Shown in pieces: positions 9,068-17,312 of a stretch of 64,000 bases of DNA; within the stretch, counting starts at the first letter, position 1, and every line of letters starts with the position of its first letter. Where the stretch lies: assembly GCF_007289895.1 (NCBI RefSeq), contig NZ_CP041660.1, positions 744,001 to 808,000 of the forward strand, in the 5' to 3' direction. A model generated the notes under the pieces. The model worked only from the letters and a program-made list of their open reading frames with translations, searched no databases and was not told where the DNA came from. The position numbers and the translations under genes were made by a program. Source of the DNA: Catenovulum sediminis (lineage in GTDB: Bacteria > Pseudomonadota > Gammaproteobacteria > Enterobacterales > Alteromonadaceae).

Positions 9068-9412
9068 TTAGGATTTGAACAATTCATCTGTTTTCGCAGC
9101 GCAGACGAAATCATTTTTATGTAATCCTTTAATTTTATGTGTCCACCAACTGACTGTCACTTTGCCCCACTCGGTCAAAATAGCGGGGTGATGTGCCATA
9201 CTTTCAGCCAATTCGCCTACCTGATTGGTAAACTCTAGTGCTTGCACAAAATTTTTAAATGAGAATTGCCGTGTTAACCTGTCAATGCCATCACTTTGTT
9301 CAATTTGCCAGTCAGGTAGCTGTTTCAACCAATCGGTTCGCTCTGTTTCTGTTGCCAGTGGCGCCCCTACACGACATGCTTCACAGTGTTGTTGTGCTAA
9401 ATTATCACTCAT
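9068..9412 (-). CDS. phhB: 4a-hydroxytetrahydrobiopterin dehydratase (pterin-4a-carbinolamine dehydratase)
   Basis: 114 residues of the PCD/DCoH family, with the motif for pterin binding [23 protein letters not shown] (residues about 70-92) carrying the conserved paired His, Pro and the WWTH end. The enzyme recycles the carbinolamine formed by aromatic amino-acid hydroxylases. No phhA is visible here; some PCD proteins act in molybdopterin metabolism or other roles. Only 24 bp separate it from the upstream pspC, so it may be transcribed with pspABC, which is an unusual linkage. Confidence 0.92.
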   Translation of the reverse strand: MSDNLAQQHCEACRVGAPLATETERTDWLKQLPDWQIEQSDGIDRLTRQFSFKNFVQALEFTNQVGELAESMAHHPAILTEWGKVTVSWWTHKIKGLHKNDFVCAAKTDELFKS

Positions 9413-9436
9413 ATCTAACGCCTTCTCGTTAATTGT

Positions 9437-9859
9437 TCACAGTCGATTAATTTCTCTTTCGACACGGAAGCGTTCAGAAGTTGCGTATTTTTCTATTGCC
9501 TGTATGCGAGATTCTAAACGCTCAAATGCTTTGCTAATACTGTTTAATGCATGTTTAGGTGGTTGTCCCGCCTGCCACGCATTGGCTTTGATATCAAAAT
9601 GATAGTTGTCATCTGTCTTTGTATCAAAGGTTTGGCTATTATTTTTTCCTGAATTGAACATTTCATCGTCTCTTTCCAAGATCAACCACGCCGCAACATA
9701 TGCAAAAAATATCAAACTAAATGAAAAAAACAATGCGCCTACTGTAACAATACGGACAACCCAGTTTTCCAAGCCAAAATATCTTGCAAAGCCCGCGCAG
9801 ACGCCCGCGATTCTTCTGTTTTGCATATCCCGCATTAGTTTATTCGTCACATTTTTCAT
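9437..9859 (-). CDS. pspC: Phage shock protein C (PspC domain)
   Basis: 140 residues. The PspC core RRIAGVCAGFARYFGLENWVVR (about 16-37) is followed by a transmembrane segment (about 38-63) and a charged cytoplasmic or periplasmic tail with a predicted coiled coil at the end (about 115-135). In Enterobacteria PspC with PspB senses inner-membrane stress and sequesters PspA, releasing PspF. The start overlaps the end of pspB by 4 bp, so the two are translationally coupled. The start codon is in good context (GAGAAAG upstream). Confidence 0.92.
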   Translation of the reverse strand: MKNVTNKLMRDMQNRRIAGVCAGFARYFGLENWVVRIVTVGALFFSFSLIFFAYVAAWLILERDDEMFNSGKNNSQTFDTKTDDNYHFDIKANAWQAGQPPKHALNSISKAFERLESRIQAIEKYATSERFRVEREINRL

Positions 9860-10092
9860 ACTTTCTCTCGCCAGTTAGGTGATTCTAAATCAAGCAACTT
9901 TTCTAGCACTGTCACGCGCTCTGACATTTTTTCAGCACGCAATGCCAGCTGCTGCATTTGCTCCCGCTCTTCATGGGTTAAACCTTGGTTAACTTGTCTT
10001 TTGCTACGATAGTTCAAAATAAGCCAGATCGGTGCGACAAAGACAATAAACAAAATAACAGGCGCAACAAGCAGCGCAATGATAGCGGTCAT
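9856..10092 (-). CDS. pspB: Phage shock protein B
   Basis: 78 residues, the canonical PspB size. It has an N-terminal transmembrane helix (residues about 3-25, rich in Ile/Val/Ala), then a basic stretch YRSKR and a leucine-zipper-like coiled coil (EREQMQQLALRAEKM to the C-terminus). It is an inner-membrane partner of PspC in sensing envelope stress. It is the middle gene of pspABC: 11 bp after pspA and overlapping pspC by 4 bp. Confidence 0.93.
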   Translation of the reverse strand: MTAIIALLVAPVILFIVFVAPIWLILNYRSKRQVNQGLTHEEREQMQQLALRAEKMSERVTVLEKLLDLESPNWREKV

Positions 10093-10103
10093 GCGCAGCC
10101 TCC

Positions 10104-10781
10104 TTATTCTTTACTGTCAGTGTTTTGCTTTTTCATTTTTGACTTAAGTTTAGCCAGCTCATTGTCCAACTCATCTTGTGCTGCGAGATCTGCAAACTCG
10201 TCTCGTAAATTCTTTTTTTCCAGATCATAACTATCCGCAACCGCCTCTAGATCATCAATTTTACGTTCGTAAGCTTCAAACTTATTCATCGTATCTGTTA
10301 CTTTTTGACTATCTAAATGACGCTTTACATTAATTCTTGAATTAACCGTATTTTGTTTAAGCAAGAGTGTTTGCTGGCGCGCTTTTGCATCGGTCAACTT
10401 GTCTTGCAACTGATGAACTTCAGATTGTAACTTGTCCAGCTGTTCATCGAGATGATGCATTTCCTGCTTTAAAATTTCACCCTGTTGCGCCACTCTGTTC
10501 TTTTCAATCAATGCAGAACGAGCCAAATCTTCTCTGTCTTTACTCAACGCTAACTCTGCTTTTTCTTGCCATTCAACTTGTAATTGTTCGATACGGCTTA
10601 AGCGTCGATTTAAATCTTTTTTCTCGGCCAAAGTTTTAGCTGAACTAGAACGCACTTCAACGAGTGTATCTTCCATCTCTTGAATGATCAGACGCACCAT
10701 TTTTGCAGGGTCTTCTGCTTTATCTAATAGTGCATTGATATTTGAATTCACGATATCTGTAAATCTCGAAAAAATACCCAT
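10104..10781 (-). CDS. pspA: Phage shock protein A
   Basis: 225 residues, a typical PspA/Vipp1 (ESCRT-III-like) protein. It has an N-terminal amphipathic helix (MGIFSRFTDIVNSNINALL) and a long coiled coil throughout. PspA binds stressed inner membrane and, when free, binds and inhibits PspF. It is the first gene of the pspABC operon. It is preceded on the minus strand by a sigma-54 -24/-12 element at 10831-10846 and divergent from pspF, so autoregulation through PspF is expected. Confidence 0.96.
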   Translation of the reverse strand: MGIFSRFTDIVNSNINALLDKAEDPAKMVRLIIQEMEDTLVEVRSSSAKTLAEKKDLNRRLSRIEQLQVEWQEKAELALSKDREDLARSALIEKNRVAQQGEILKQEMHHLDEQLDKLQSEVHQLQDKLTDAKARQQTLLLKQNTVNSRINVKRHLDSQKVTDTMNKFEAYERKIDDLEAVADSYDLEKKNLRDEFADLAAQDELDNELAKLKSKMKKQNTDSKE

Positions 10782-10830
10782 ACTTAAACCCTCTTTACGG
10801 TAATCAAAATTGCACTTACATTAATTGTTA

Positions 10831-10846
10831 ATCAAACATCATGCCA
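10831..10846 (-). promoter_or_regulatory. Sigma-54 (-24/-12) promoter of pspABC
   Basis: The minus strand reads TGGCATGATGTTTGAT. Against the consensus TGGCAC-N5-TTGCW the -24 GG is kept and the -12 GC is GA, at the correct 10-base spacing. It lies about 50 bp upstream of the pspA ATG, with the divergent pspF gene and room for PspF-binding enhancer sites at 10850-10940. A PspF-activated promoter is the known regulation of this operon. Confidence 0.75.
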
Positions 10847-10947
10847 AAATACATCCTATTGAAATATATATCTTTTTATTTAATTGGCTTTTTAAATAAA
10901 AGCGGTAGATAATCATTTTAACCACATATTGAGGAATTAGACCAACT

Positions 10948-11976
10948 ATGGATAAAGCGAACTCTCAAACACTGGTTGGCCAATCCAATCACTTTCTAAG
11001 TGTAATAGAGCGTATTTCTCAGCTAGCGCCTTTGGACAAGCCGGTACTGATCATTGGCGAACGTGGCACCGGCAAAGAATTAGTGGCCGAACGATTACAC
11101 TTTTTATCTGGCAGATGGCAGCACGCTTTTATTAAATTAAATTGCGCGGCGATTAATGAAAATCTGCTGGAAAGTGAATTATTTGGTCACGAGTCCGGTG
11201 CGTTTACAGGTGCCTCCAAAAAACATGCGGGTCGCTTTGAGCGCGCACACCAAGGCACGTTATTTTTGGACGAATTAGCCAATACATCTCAAATGGTACA
11301 AGAGAAATTACTTAGAGTGATTGAATATGGCGAATTTGAACGTGTAGGTGGTAATCAACAAATTCAAACGGATGTGCGCTTAATTGCAGCGACCAATGAG
11401 GACCTGCCCGCTTTGGCGCAACTCGGTCAGTTCAGAGCTGATTTATTAGACCGCTTGGCCTTTGACGTCGTTACTTTACCCCCACTAAGACATCGGCAAG
11501 AAGACATTCTTTTATTGGCAGAACAATTTGCAGTGAAAATGGCCAGAGAATTGGAAATGGCGCTATTTTCCGGTTTTACGAAAGATGCAGAAAAAGCGCT
11601 TTTAGAGTATCATTGGCCGGGTAACGTTCGTGAATTAAAAAATGTAGTTGAACGCAGTGTTTACAGGTGGAATAACCCAGATGTAGCAATCGACGATATT
11701 ATATTTGACCCATTCGATTCACCTTTTAGACCGACAACACAAGCAACGCAGACGGGTAATAAAGAAAACCTTATGACGGCTAACAGTAGATTTGAAATGC
11801 CAATCGATTTTAAACAAGCATCCGCTGATTTCGAGATCTCGCTGTTGCAATCTGCGCTCAAACAAAGCCGTTTTAATCAGCGTAAAGCAGCGCAGTTACT
11901 GCAAGTCAGTTATCATCAACTGCGTGGATACTTAAAAAAATATCAACTATTGGATGCCATTCGAAATGATGAATAA
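10948..11976 (+). CDS. pspF: Phage shock operon activator PspF (sigma-54 enhancer-binding protein)
   Basis: 342 residues that begin directly with the AAA+ domain and have no receiver domain, as expected for PspF. Visible motifs are Walker A GERGTGKE (37-44), the sigma-54 contact loop GAFTGA (84-89), a Walker B-type TLFLDELA, and a Fis-type helix-turn-helix at the C-terminus (RKAAQLLQVSYHQLRGYLKK). It activates pspABC from the divergent intergenic region and is inhibited by PspA. The start ATG 10948 has a GAGGAA site upstream. The 3' end overlaps the start of sapA, so pspF could be the promoter-proximal gene of the sap operon. Confidence 0.96.
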   Translation: MDKANSQTLVGQSNHFLSVIERISQLAPLDKPVLIIGERGTGKELVAERLHFLSGRWQHAFIKLNCAAINENLLESELFGHESGAFTGASKKHAGRFERAHQGTLFLDELANTSQMVQEKLLRVIEYGEFERVGGNQQIQTDVRLIAATNEDLPALAQLGQFRADLLDRLAFDVVTLPPLRHRQEDILLLAEQFAVKMARELEMALFSGFTKDAEKALLEYHWPGNVRELKNVVERSVYRWNNPDVAIDDIIFDPFDSPFRPTTQATQTGNKENLMTANSRFEMPIDFKQASADFEISLLQSALKQSRFNQRKAAQLLQVSYHQLRGYLKKYQLLDAIRNDE

Positions 11977-13582
11977 ACTAATCAAACTTTGGTTCAGTAC
12001 TTTATCGATTAGTTTTCTGCTTGCTGGTTGTGATCGGGCGCAAGATACCACTCTAGCGAACGGACTCATCTATTGTTCTGAAGGTAACCCTGAAAGTTTT
12101 AACCCCCAAACGACCACATCCGGCATTACTTTAGATGCCAGCTCACAACAATTATATGACCGCCTGATTGAATTGGACGCTGCAACTGGCGATCTAACAG
12201 CCGGGATTGCCACAAGTTGGCAAACCAGCCCGGACGGTAAAACCATTGATATTTTTTTACGCAAAGATGTAAAGTTTCATCAGACACGCTACTTTATTCC
12301 CAGTCGCACATTAAATGCACAAGATGTTGTTTTTAGCTTTAATCGCTGGCGTTTATCTACGCATCCTTTTTACAGCAGTGCTGACAGCTATCCGCATATG
12401 CAAAGTTATGAACTGGACGCGTTGATTAAAGACATTGAGGCCGTATCCCCATACCATGTTCGTTTTCATTTAAATCAACAATCAGCCAGCTTCTTGCATC
12501 ATTTAGCGACAGACTACATGGTTATCTTGTCTGCTGAGTATGGCGCGAAATTAGAATTACAATCATCAAAATCTCAATTGGACAACTATCCAATCGGCAC
12601 TGGACCTTTTTATTTTGATAACTTTGTTAAAGACGAATTTATTCGCTTTAAAGCACACCCGGATTACTGGCAAGGGCAACCACATATTAACCAGCTTGTT
12701 TACGATATAACACCACAAAGTTCAAGTCGCTTAGCGAAACTGATCACAGGCGAATGTGACGTGGTTGCCCATCCTGTGGCAAGTGAAATGGAGGTATTAC
12801 AAGATAAAGCTGGTGTGACGTTACAATCCAAAAATGCTGAAAATGTCGCGTTTTGGGCCTTTAATACACTAAAACCCCCGTTTGATCGTGCAGAAGTAAG
12901 AAGAGCGTTAGCAAAATCAATTGATAGGCAAACTATCTATAAAACCATCTATTATGGGATGGCGTTTCCGGCCAACTCACTGATTCCACCCAGCTCTTGG
13001 GGTTACAATTCGAATTTACCACACCTTACATATAACCCGGAACAAGCAAAAAAAGAACTCCGTGCAGCCGGTATAGAAGAAGGCTTTGAACTTGAAATTT
13101 GGAGCCCCCATATTGAACGCGAATATAACCCTAACTCGTTAAAAATGGCTGAGTTAATTCAGGCTAATTTGGCAGCAGTGGGTATCAATGCGACAATTGT
13201 CGACTACGAATGGAGTACATTGCGTAAAAAGCTCTCAAGTCATGAGCACGATTCTGTTTTAATCGGTTGGTCAGCTGATATGGTTAGCCCTGACAACTTT
13301 TTAACCGCCACACTGAGCTGTGCAGCAGCTGTCATTGGAAATAATCGAGCAGCATGGTGTAATCCCCACTTTGATGAATTAGTCAAAAGTGCAATGCTAA
13401 GTGACGACTTAAATCGCCAAAAAGAGTTATATATGCAAGCGCAAAGCTTATTACATCAAGAAATGCCTATATTTCCAATTGCGCATTCTCTGAGTTTTTT
13501 GGCCAAGCAGGATAACGTACTGAATATTAAGTTTTCGCCCTACTCTGCTATCTCTTTTAAACATGTGGAAAAGATAAAATGA
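11966..13582 (+). CDS. sapA: SapA-like peptide ABC transporter substrate-binding lipoprotein
   Basis: About 538 residues of the bacterial extracellular solute-binding protein family 5 (DppA/OppA/SapA). The lipobox LLAGC directly follows the hydrophobic signal, so the mature protein is probably a lipoprotein. Possible starts are ATG 11954, 11966 or 11969; 11966/11969 give the normal signal-peptide length. The body contains the family features DAQDVVFSFNRWR and TLNAQDV. It is expected to capture peptides, including antimicrobial peptides, for SapBCDF. It overlaps pspF at its 5' end and sapB at its 3' end by 4 bp. Confidence 0.92.
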   Translation: MMNKLIKLWFSTLSISFLLAGCDRAQDTTLANGLIYCSEGNPESFNPQTTTSGITLDASSQQLYDRLIELDAATGDLTAGIATSWQTSPDGKTIDIFLRKDVKFHQTRYFIPSRTLNAQDVVFSFNRWRLSTHPFYSSADSYPHMQSYELDALIKDIEAVSPYHVRFHLNQQSASFLHHLATDYMVILSAEYGAKLELQSSKSQLDNYPIGTGPFYFDNFVKDEFIRFKAHPDYWQGQPHINQLVYDITPQSSSRLAKLITGECDVVAHPVASEMEVLQDKAGVTLQSKNAENVAFWAFNTLKPPFDRAEVRRALAKSIDRQTIYKTIYYGMAFPANSLIPPSSWGYNSNLPHLTYNPEQAKKELRAAGIEEGFELEIWSPHIEREYNPNSLKMAELIQANLAAVGINATIVDYEWSTLRKKLSSHEHDSVLIGWSADMVSPDNFLTATLSCAAAVIGNNRAAWCNPHFDELVKSAMLSDDLNRQKELYMQAQSLLHQEMPIFPIAHSLSFLAKQDNVLNIKFSPYSAISFKHVEKIK

Positions 13583-14604
13583 TTGTGTATTTTATACGGC
13601 GTTTTAACTTGCTGGTGACTACGCTGTTTTTGCTCAGCTTAATATCATTTTCTCTGGCTCACCTATTCCCAGGTGATGCAGCGATTAACTTTTCCGGACA
13701 ACAGAGTTTAACTTATCAGGAATACGCAAAATTAACCGAGGAACTTGCATTAAACGAATCTTACTTTGTGCAATACATTGTCTATATGCAAAGAGTTGTT
13801 CAAGGCGATTTCGGCAACTCGTTTTCATCAGATGCATCTGTCCTTGATGACTTTATGCGTGTTTTCCCAGCATCGGCTGAACTAAGTGCATATGCCCTGA
13901 TACTCACTGCAATTGTCGGATTACCCTTAGGTTTATGGGCGGGCGTTAAACGAAATAGCTGGATTGATAAAGTTATATTTTCTAGTGCAACCATTGCCAA
14001 CTCCATTCCCATATTCTGGATGGGACTCCTTTTGATGTTATTGTTCTCACTAAATTTAGCTTGGTTGCCCATCTCAGGGCGACTTAATTTATTGTATGAA
14101 GTCCCCAGTGACACGGGCATTTTATTAATCGACATTGCACTGAGTAATTTAGATAACAAATATCAAATATATCAAGACGCTCTGCGTCACCTTGTTTTAC
14201 CAACCATCACATTAGCAATTTTACCAACCACAATCTTAATTGGCATGATGCGCAGTTCAGTTATCAATGTCATGGCAACGCCCTATATAAAAGCGGCCAA
14301 GACTAAAGGATTATCAACATTTCAAATCATTAGAAAACATGTATTTCGCAATGCGATACTACCGATTATTCCGCAATTTGGTCTATTATTTAATACCCTA
14401 ATGACAAGTACCATGATTACCGAATTCATTTTCTCCTGGCCCGGAATAGGTCACTGGTTAATTGAAGCTATTTACCAACGAGACTACCCTGTGATTCAAG
14501 CCGCCTTGTTATTAGTATCGTCTTTTATGGTGGTTATCAATGTTCTATCCGATATCGTGCACACCTTACTAAACCCGCTCGTTAGGAAAGAAATTAATGG
14601 CTAA
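13579..14604 (+). CDS. sapB: Peptide ABC transporter permease SapB
   Basis: 341 residues of the DppB/OppB type: an N-terminal transmembrane helix (about 9-30), a periplasmic loop, then five further membrane segments. The conserved EAA-type loop YIKAAKTKGLSTFQIIRKHVFRNA lies at about residues 235-258 and docks with the ATPases. It overlaps sapA by 4 bp and sapC by 8 bp. The neighbour order and lengths match the E. coli sap operon. Confidence 0.94.
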   Translation: MIVYFIRRFNLLVTTLFLLSLISFSLAHLFPGDAAINFSGQQSLTYQEYAKLTEELALNESYFVQYIVYMQRVVQGDFGNSFSSDASVLDDFMRVFPASAELSAYALILTAIVGLPLGLWAGVKRNSWIDKVIFSSATIANSIPIFWMGLLLMLLFSLNLAWLPISGRLNLLYEVPSDTGILLIDIALSNLDNKYQIYQDALRHLVLPTITLAILPTTILIGMMRSSVINVMATPYIKAAKTKGLSTFQIIRKHVFRNAILPIIPQFGLLFNTLMTSTMITEFIFSWPGIGHWLIEAIYQRDYPVIQAALLLVSSFMVVINVLSDIVHTLLNPLVRKEING

Positions 14605-15487
14605 TAATGATATCTATAACGAAATTCAGTACCCAGGCCCATACCAATTGGCCTGGGCTAAGTTTAGAGCAGACCATGTTTCTTGGGTTTGTTTTTGTAT
14701 TGTTATTTTTTTTATCATAGTCGCCATTTTTGCTCCACTCGTCGCACCTTATTCACCCACAGAGCAAAATACAGACTATGTATTATTACCGCCATCCTGG
14801 CAAAACGCAGGCGATGTACATTTTTTGCTGGGGACAGACGATCTGGGACGTGATGTACTGTCTCGTCTGATTTATGGCACCCAAATAACCTTTGGATTAA
14901 GCCTGCTGGTTGCACTGGCTGCTATGGTTGTTGGCTTAGCATTAGGGGCGTTGGCCGGCATGAGTAAAGGAATACGAGCGAGTGTTTTTAATCACTTGCT
15001 GGATACTATACTATCCATCCCCTCTTTACTGCTGGCCATTGTTATCGTCGCGGCATTGGGTCCGGGTTTATTCAACACAATATGGGCTGTGTTTTTAGTT
15101 TTAATACCACAATTTGTGCATAGAACACGTATTGCTGTGCAAAACGAATTTAAAAAAGAATATGTAACAGCCGCTAGACTGGATGGCGCTAATGATTTTC
15201 AAATACTTATCAGTTCGGTATTTCCCAATATTATCGAAACCATTATATTGCAGTATTCTTTAGCGGTTTCTGCCGCCATGTTAGATGTCGCAGCATTAGG
15301 TTTTTTAGGCTTAGGCGCACAACAAGGTTCGCCTGAATGGGGCGCCATGTTGGCAGGCAGTATAGACTTAATTTATCGTGCTTCTTGGTTAGCAACCTTA
15401 CCCGGTGTGACTATGTTTTTATGTTTGCTGTCAGTGAATACAGTTGGCCACGGTTTAAGAAACGCATTAAAACAAAGGAGTGAATAA
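14597..15487 (+). CDS. sapC: Peptide ABC transporter permease SapC
   Basis: 296 residues of the DppC/OppC type. It has a first membrane segment at about 33-55, the conserved HFLLGTDDLGRDVLSRLIYG (about 75-94), and the EAA loop EYVTAARLDGANDFQI (about 190-205). It pairs with SapB to form the membrane channel. It shares a single base with the start of sapD, so the two are coupled. Confidence 0.94.
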   Translation: MANNDIYNEIQYPGPYQLAWAKFRADHVSWVCFCIVIFFIIVAIFAPLVAPYSPTEQNTDYVLLPPSWQNAGDVHFLLGTDDLGRDVLSRLIYGTQITFGLSLLVALAAMVVGLALGALAGMSKGIRASVFNHLLDTILSIPSLLLAIVIVAALGPGLFNTIWAVFLVLIPQFVHRTRIAVQNEFKKEYVTAARLDGANDFQILISSVFPNIIETIILQYSLAVSAAMLDVAALGFLGLGAQQGSPEWGAMLAGSIDLIYRASWLATLPGVTMFLCLLSVNTVGHGLRNALKQRSE

Positions 15488-16473
15488 TGTTATTAGACGT
15501 GCGTAACTTAACCGTAACATTAAAAACTGAAAACCTCGAAGTGAATGCTATCGACAAAATGAGCCTTTCGATGCGTGAAGGTTCTATCCATGGTCTGGTC
15601 GGTGAAACGGGCTCTGGCAAATCGCTATTCGCCCGAGCACTGACTGCCACTTTATCCGACAAGTGGGAAGTCAAAGCTGATCGTATGTTCTGGCAAGGTC
15701 AGGATTTATTGCGTTTGTCGCCGGAACAAAGGGGGCAAATAATCCACAGAGATATCGCTATGATATTTCAAGAGCCTGGCCGTTGCTTAGACCCAACAGC
15801 CACTGTAGGAGAACAGCTCAGTGAGGTGATTCCCGAAGCAGAATGCGTCTCCTCATTTTGGCAACGAAAAAAAGAAATCTATGGCAAGGTCAGCAATCTG
15901 TTAAAAAAAGTTGGTATTAAACATTATCAAAAGTGTTACGAGAGCTACCCACACGAGCTTTCAGAAGGTTTGTGCCAAAAAGTAATGATTGCGATGGCCA
16001 TTGCCAGACGCCCTAAACTTTTAGTTGCAGATGAACCCACGGACGCAATGGAAAGCACAACAAAAATTCAAATACTCAGGCTGCTGCAAAAGCTGAACGA
16101 AAGCAAGAATATGTCAGTATTGTTGATAACCCATGACTTAGATTCAGTGACCCAGTATGCCGACGAAATGACCATTTTATATAGTGGGCAAAGTGTTGAG
16201 TCTGGTAGTGTCCGAGATTTATTAAAACATCCGTTTCACCCCTACACAGAAATTTTATTTAATACAATTCCAAGACTGGGAGACGATTTAAAACCCAAAT
16301 CTCGCTTAACCACCTTACAAGGCTCGACCCCCCCTTTACAGCATTTACCGATAGGATGCCGGTTGGGTCCAAGATGTCCAAGAGCACAGAAAGAATGTGT
16401 AATCACCCCTAAAAGTGTGAAGTTAAAAGGTCATGTCTTTAGTTGCCACTACCCAATCAACTTAGAGCGCTAA
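15487..16473 (+). CDS. sapD: Peptide ABC transporter ATP-binding protein SapD
   Basis: 328 residues with an ABC ATPase core: Walker A GETGSGKS (about 38-45), a degenerate signature LSEGLCQK (about 161-168) and Walker B LLVADEPTDAME. There is also a C-terminal oligopeptide-transporter extension with a cysteine-containing segment (CRLGPRCPRAQKEC, about 295-308) typical of OppD/DppD/SapD. The signature departs from LSGGQ, as is also seen in SapD of other species (from memory). Its partner in the heterodimer is SapF, 1 bp downstream. Confidence 0.94.
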   Translation: MLLDVRNLTVTLKTENLEVNAIDKMSLSMREGSIHGLVGETGSGKSLFARALTATLSDKWEVKADRMFWQGQDLLRLSPEQRGQIIHRDIAMIFQEPGRCLDPTATVGEQLSEVIPEAECVSSFWQRKKEIYGKVSNLLKKVGIKHYQKCYESYPHELSEGLCQKVMIAMAIARRPKLLVADEPTDAMESTTKIQILRLLQKLNESKNMSVLLITHDLDSVTQYADEMTILYSGQSVESGSVRDLLKHPFHPYTEILFNTIPRLGDDLKPKSRLTTLQGSTPPLQHLPIGCRLGPRCPRAQKECVITPKSVKLKGHVFSCHYPINLER

Positions 16474-16474
16474 T

Positions 16475-17260
16475 ATGTCTGTACTATTAGAAGTAAACGA
16501 TCTGTCTAAAACCTATCAGCATCACTTGTTACCTTGGCGTGTAAAACCAATTGTCGCGCTCGACAAAATTAGCTTTTCTCTAAATGCCTATGAAACTATG
16601 GCTATTGTCGGGGAAACAGGCTCTGGTAAATCGACCTTAGCAAAACTTTTGGCAGGGGCTGAAAACCCATCTAGTGGAGAAATTTTGTTAAATGGGAAGA
16701 AGCTCAAGCAGGCAGATAACAAGACGCGCTGTAAACATATTAGAATGATCTTTCAAGATCCGGCTACATCACTGAACCCAAGTTTATCAATAGGACAAAT
16801 TTTAGAAGAGCCGCTGAAACTAAACACCAATCTAACCGCTCTAGAAAGACAGGAAAAGATTAAAAAAACACTTAACCGAGTGGGTTTATTAGCAGACTAC
16901 ATATGGCATTATCCTCACATGTTATCGAGTGGGCAAAAACAGCGCATCGCACTTGCTAGGGCTTTAATTTTAGACCCCCAAATCATTGTTGCCGATAAAC
17001 CGTTTGCAGCGATGGACCCATCCACACGTTCTCAAATGGTCAACCTTTTTCTCGATCTACAACAAACTTTTGGTTTGGCATATGTTTTTGTGACTCACAA
17101 TCTAAATATCGTACGTCATATCAGTGATCAGTTATTTGTATTCAGTGAAGGGAAAGTTGTAGAACGTGGAAAAACCGCTGAAGTACTCAGTAACCCACGT
17201 CATGTAGTGACTAAAAAGCTGTTGTATTCACAACAAATGCTGAGAAAAAATAAAGGATAG
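16475..17260 (+). CDS. sapF: Peptide ABC transporter ATP-binding protein SapF
   Basis: 261 residues: Walker A GETGSGKST, signature LSSGQKQR and H-loop VTHN. The Walker B motif reads IIVADKPFAAMD. The catalytic Glu following the Walker B Asp is Lys175 (codon AAA at 16997-16999, one substitution from GAA). If real, this nucleotide site should be impaired in ATP hydrolysis, leaving SapD as the competent ATPase. It is the last gene of sapABCDF; its stop codon lies inside the terminator hairpin. Confidence 0.92.
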   Translation: MSVLLEVNDLSKTYQHHLLPWRVKPIVALDKISFSLNAYETMAIVGETGSGKSTLAKLLAGAENPSSGEILLNGKKLKQADNKTRCKHIRMIFQDPATSLNPSLSIGQILEEPLKLNTNLTALERQEKIKKTLNRVGLLADYIWHYPHMLSSGQKQRIALARALILDPQIIVADKPFAAMDPSTRSQMVNLFLDLQQTFGLAYVFVTHNLNIVRHISDQLFVFSEGKVVERGKTAEVLSNPRHVVTKKLLYSQQMLRKNKG

Positions 17261-17276
17261 CCTGAGCTATCCTTTA
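17251..17276. terminator. Bidirectional terminator between sapF and ppiD
   Basis: A ten-base inverted repeat, TAAAGGATAG and CTATCCTTTA, with a 6-base loop, flanked by A-rich sequence on the left and T/A-rich sequence on the right. It can end the sap operon (+) and also lies just beyond the ppiD stop (-). Confidence 0.75.
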
Positions 17277-17312
17277 TTAATTTGCAATTTAAGTTTGCCG
17301 TTATCTGTATCG

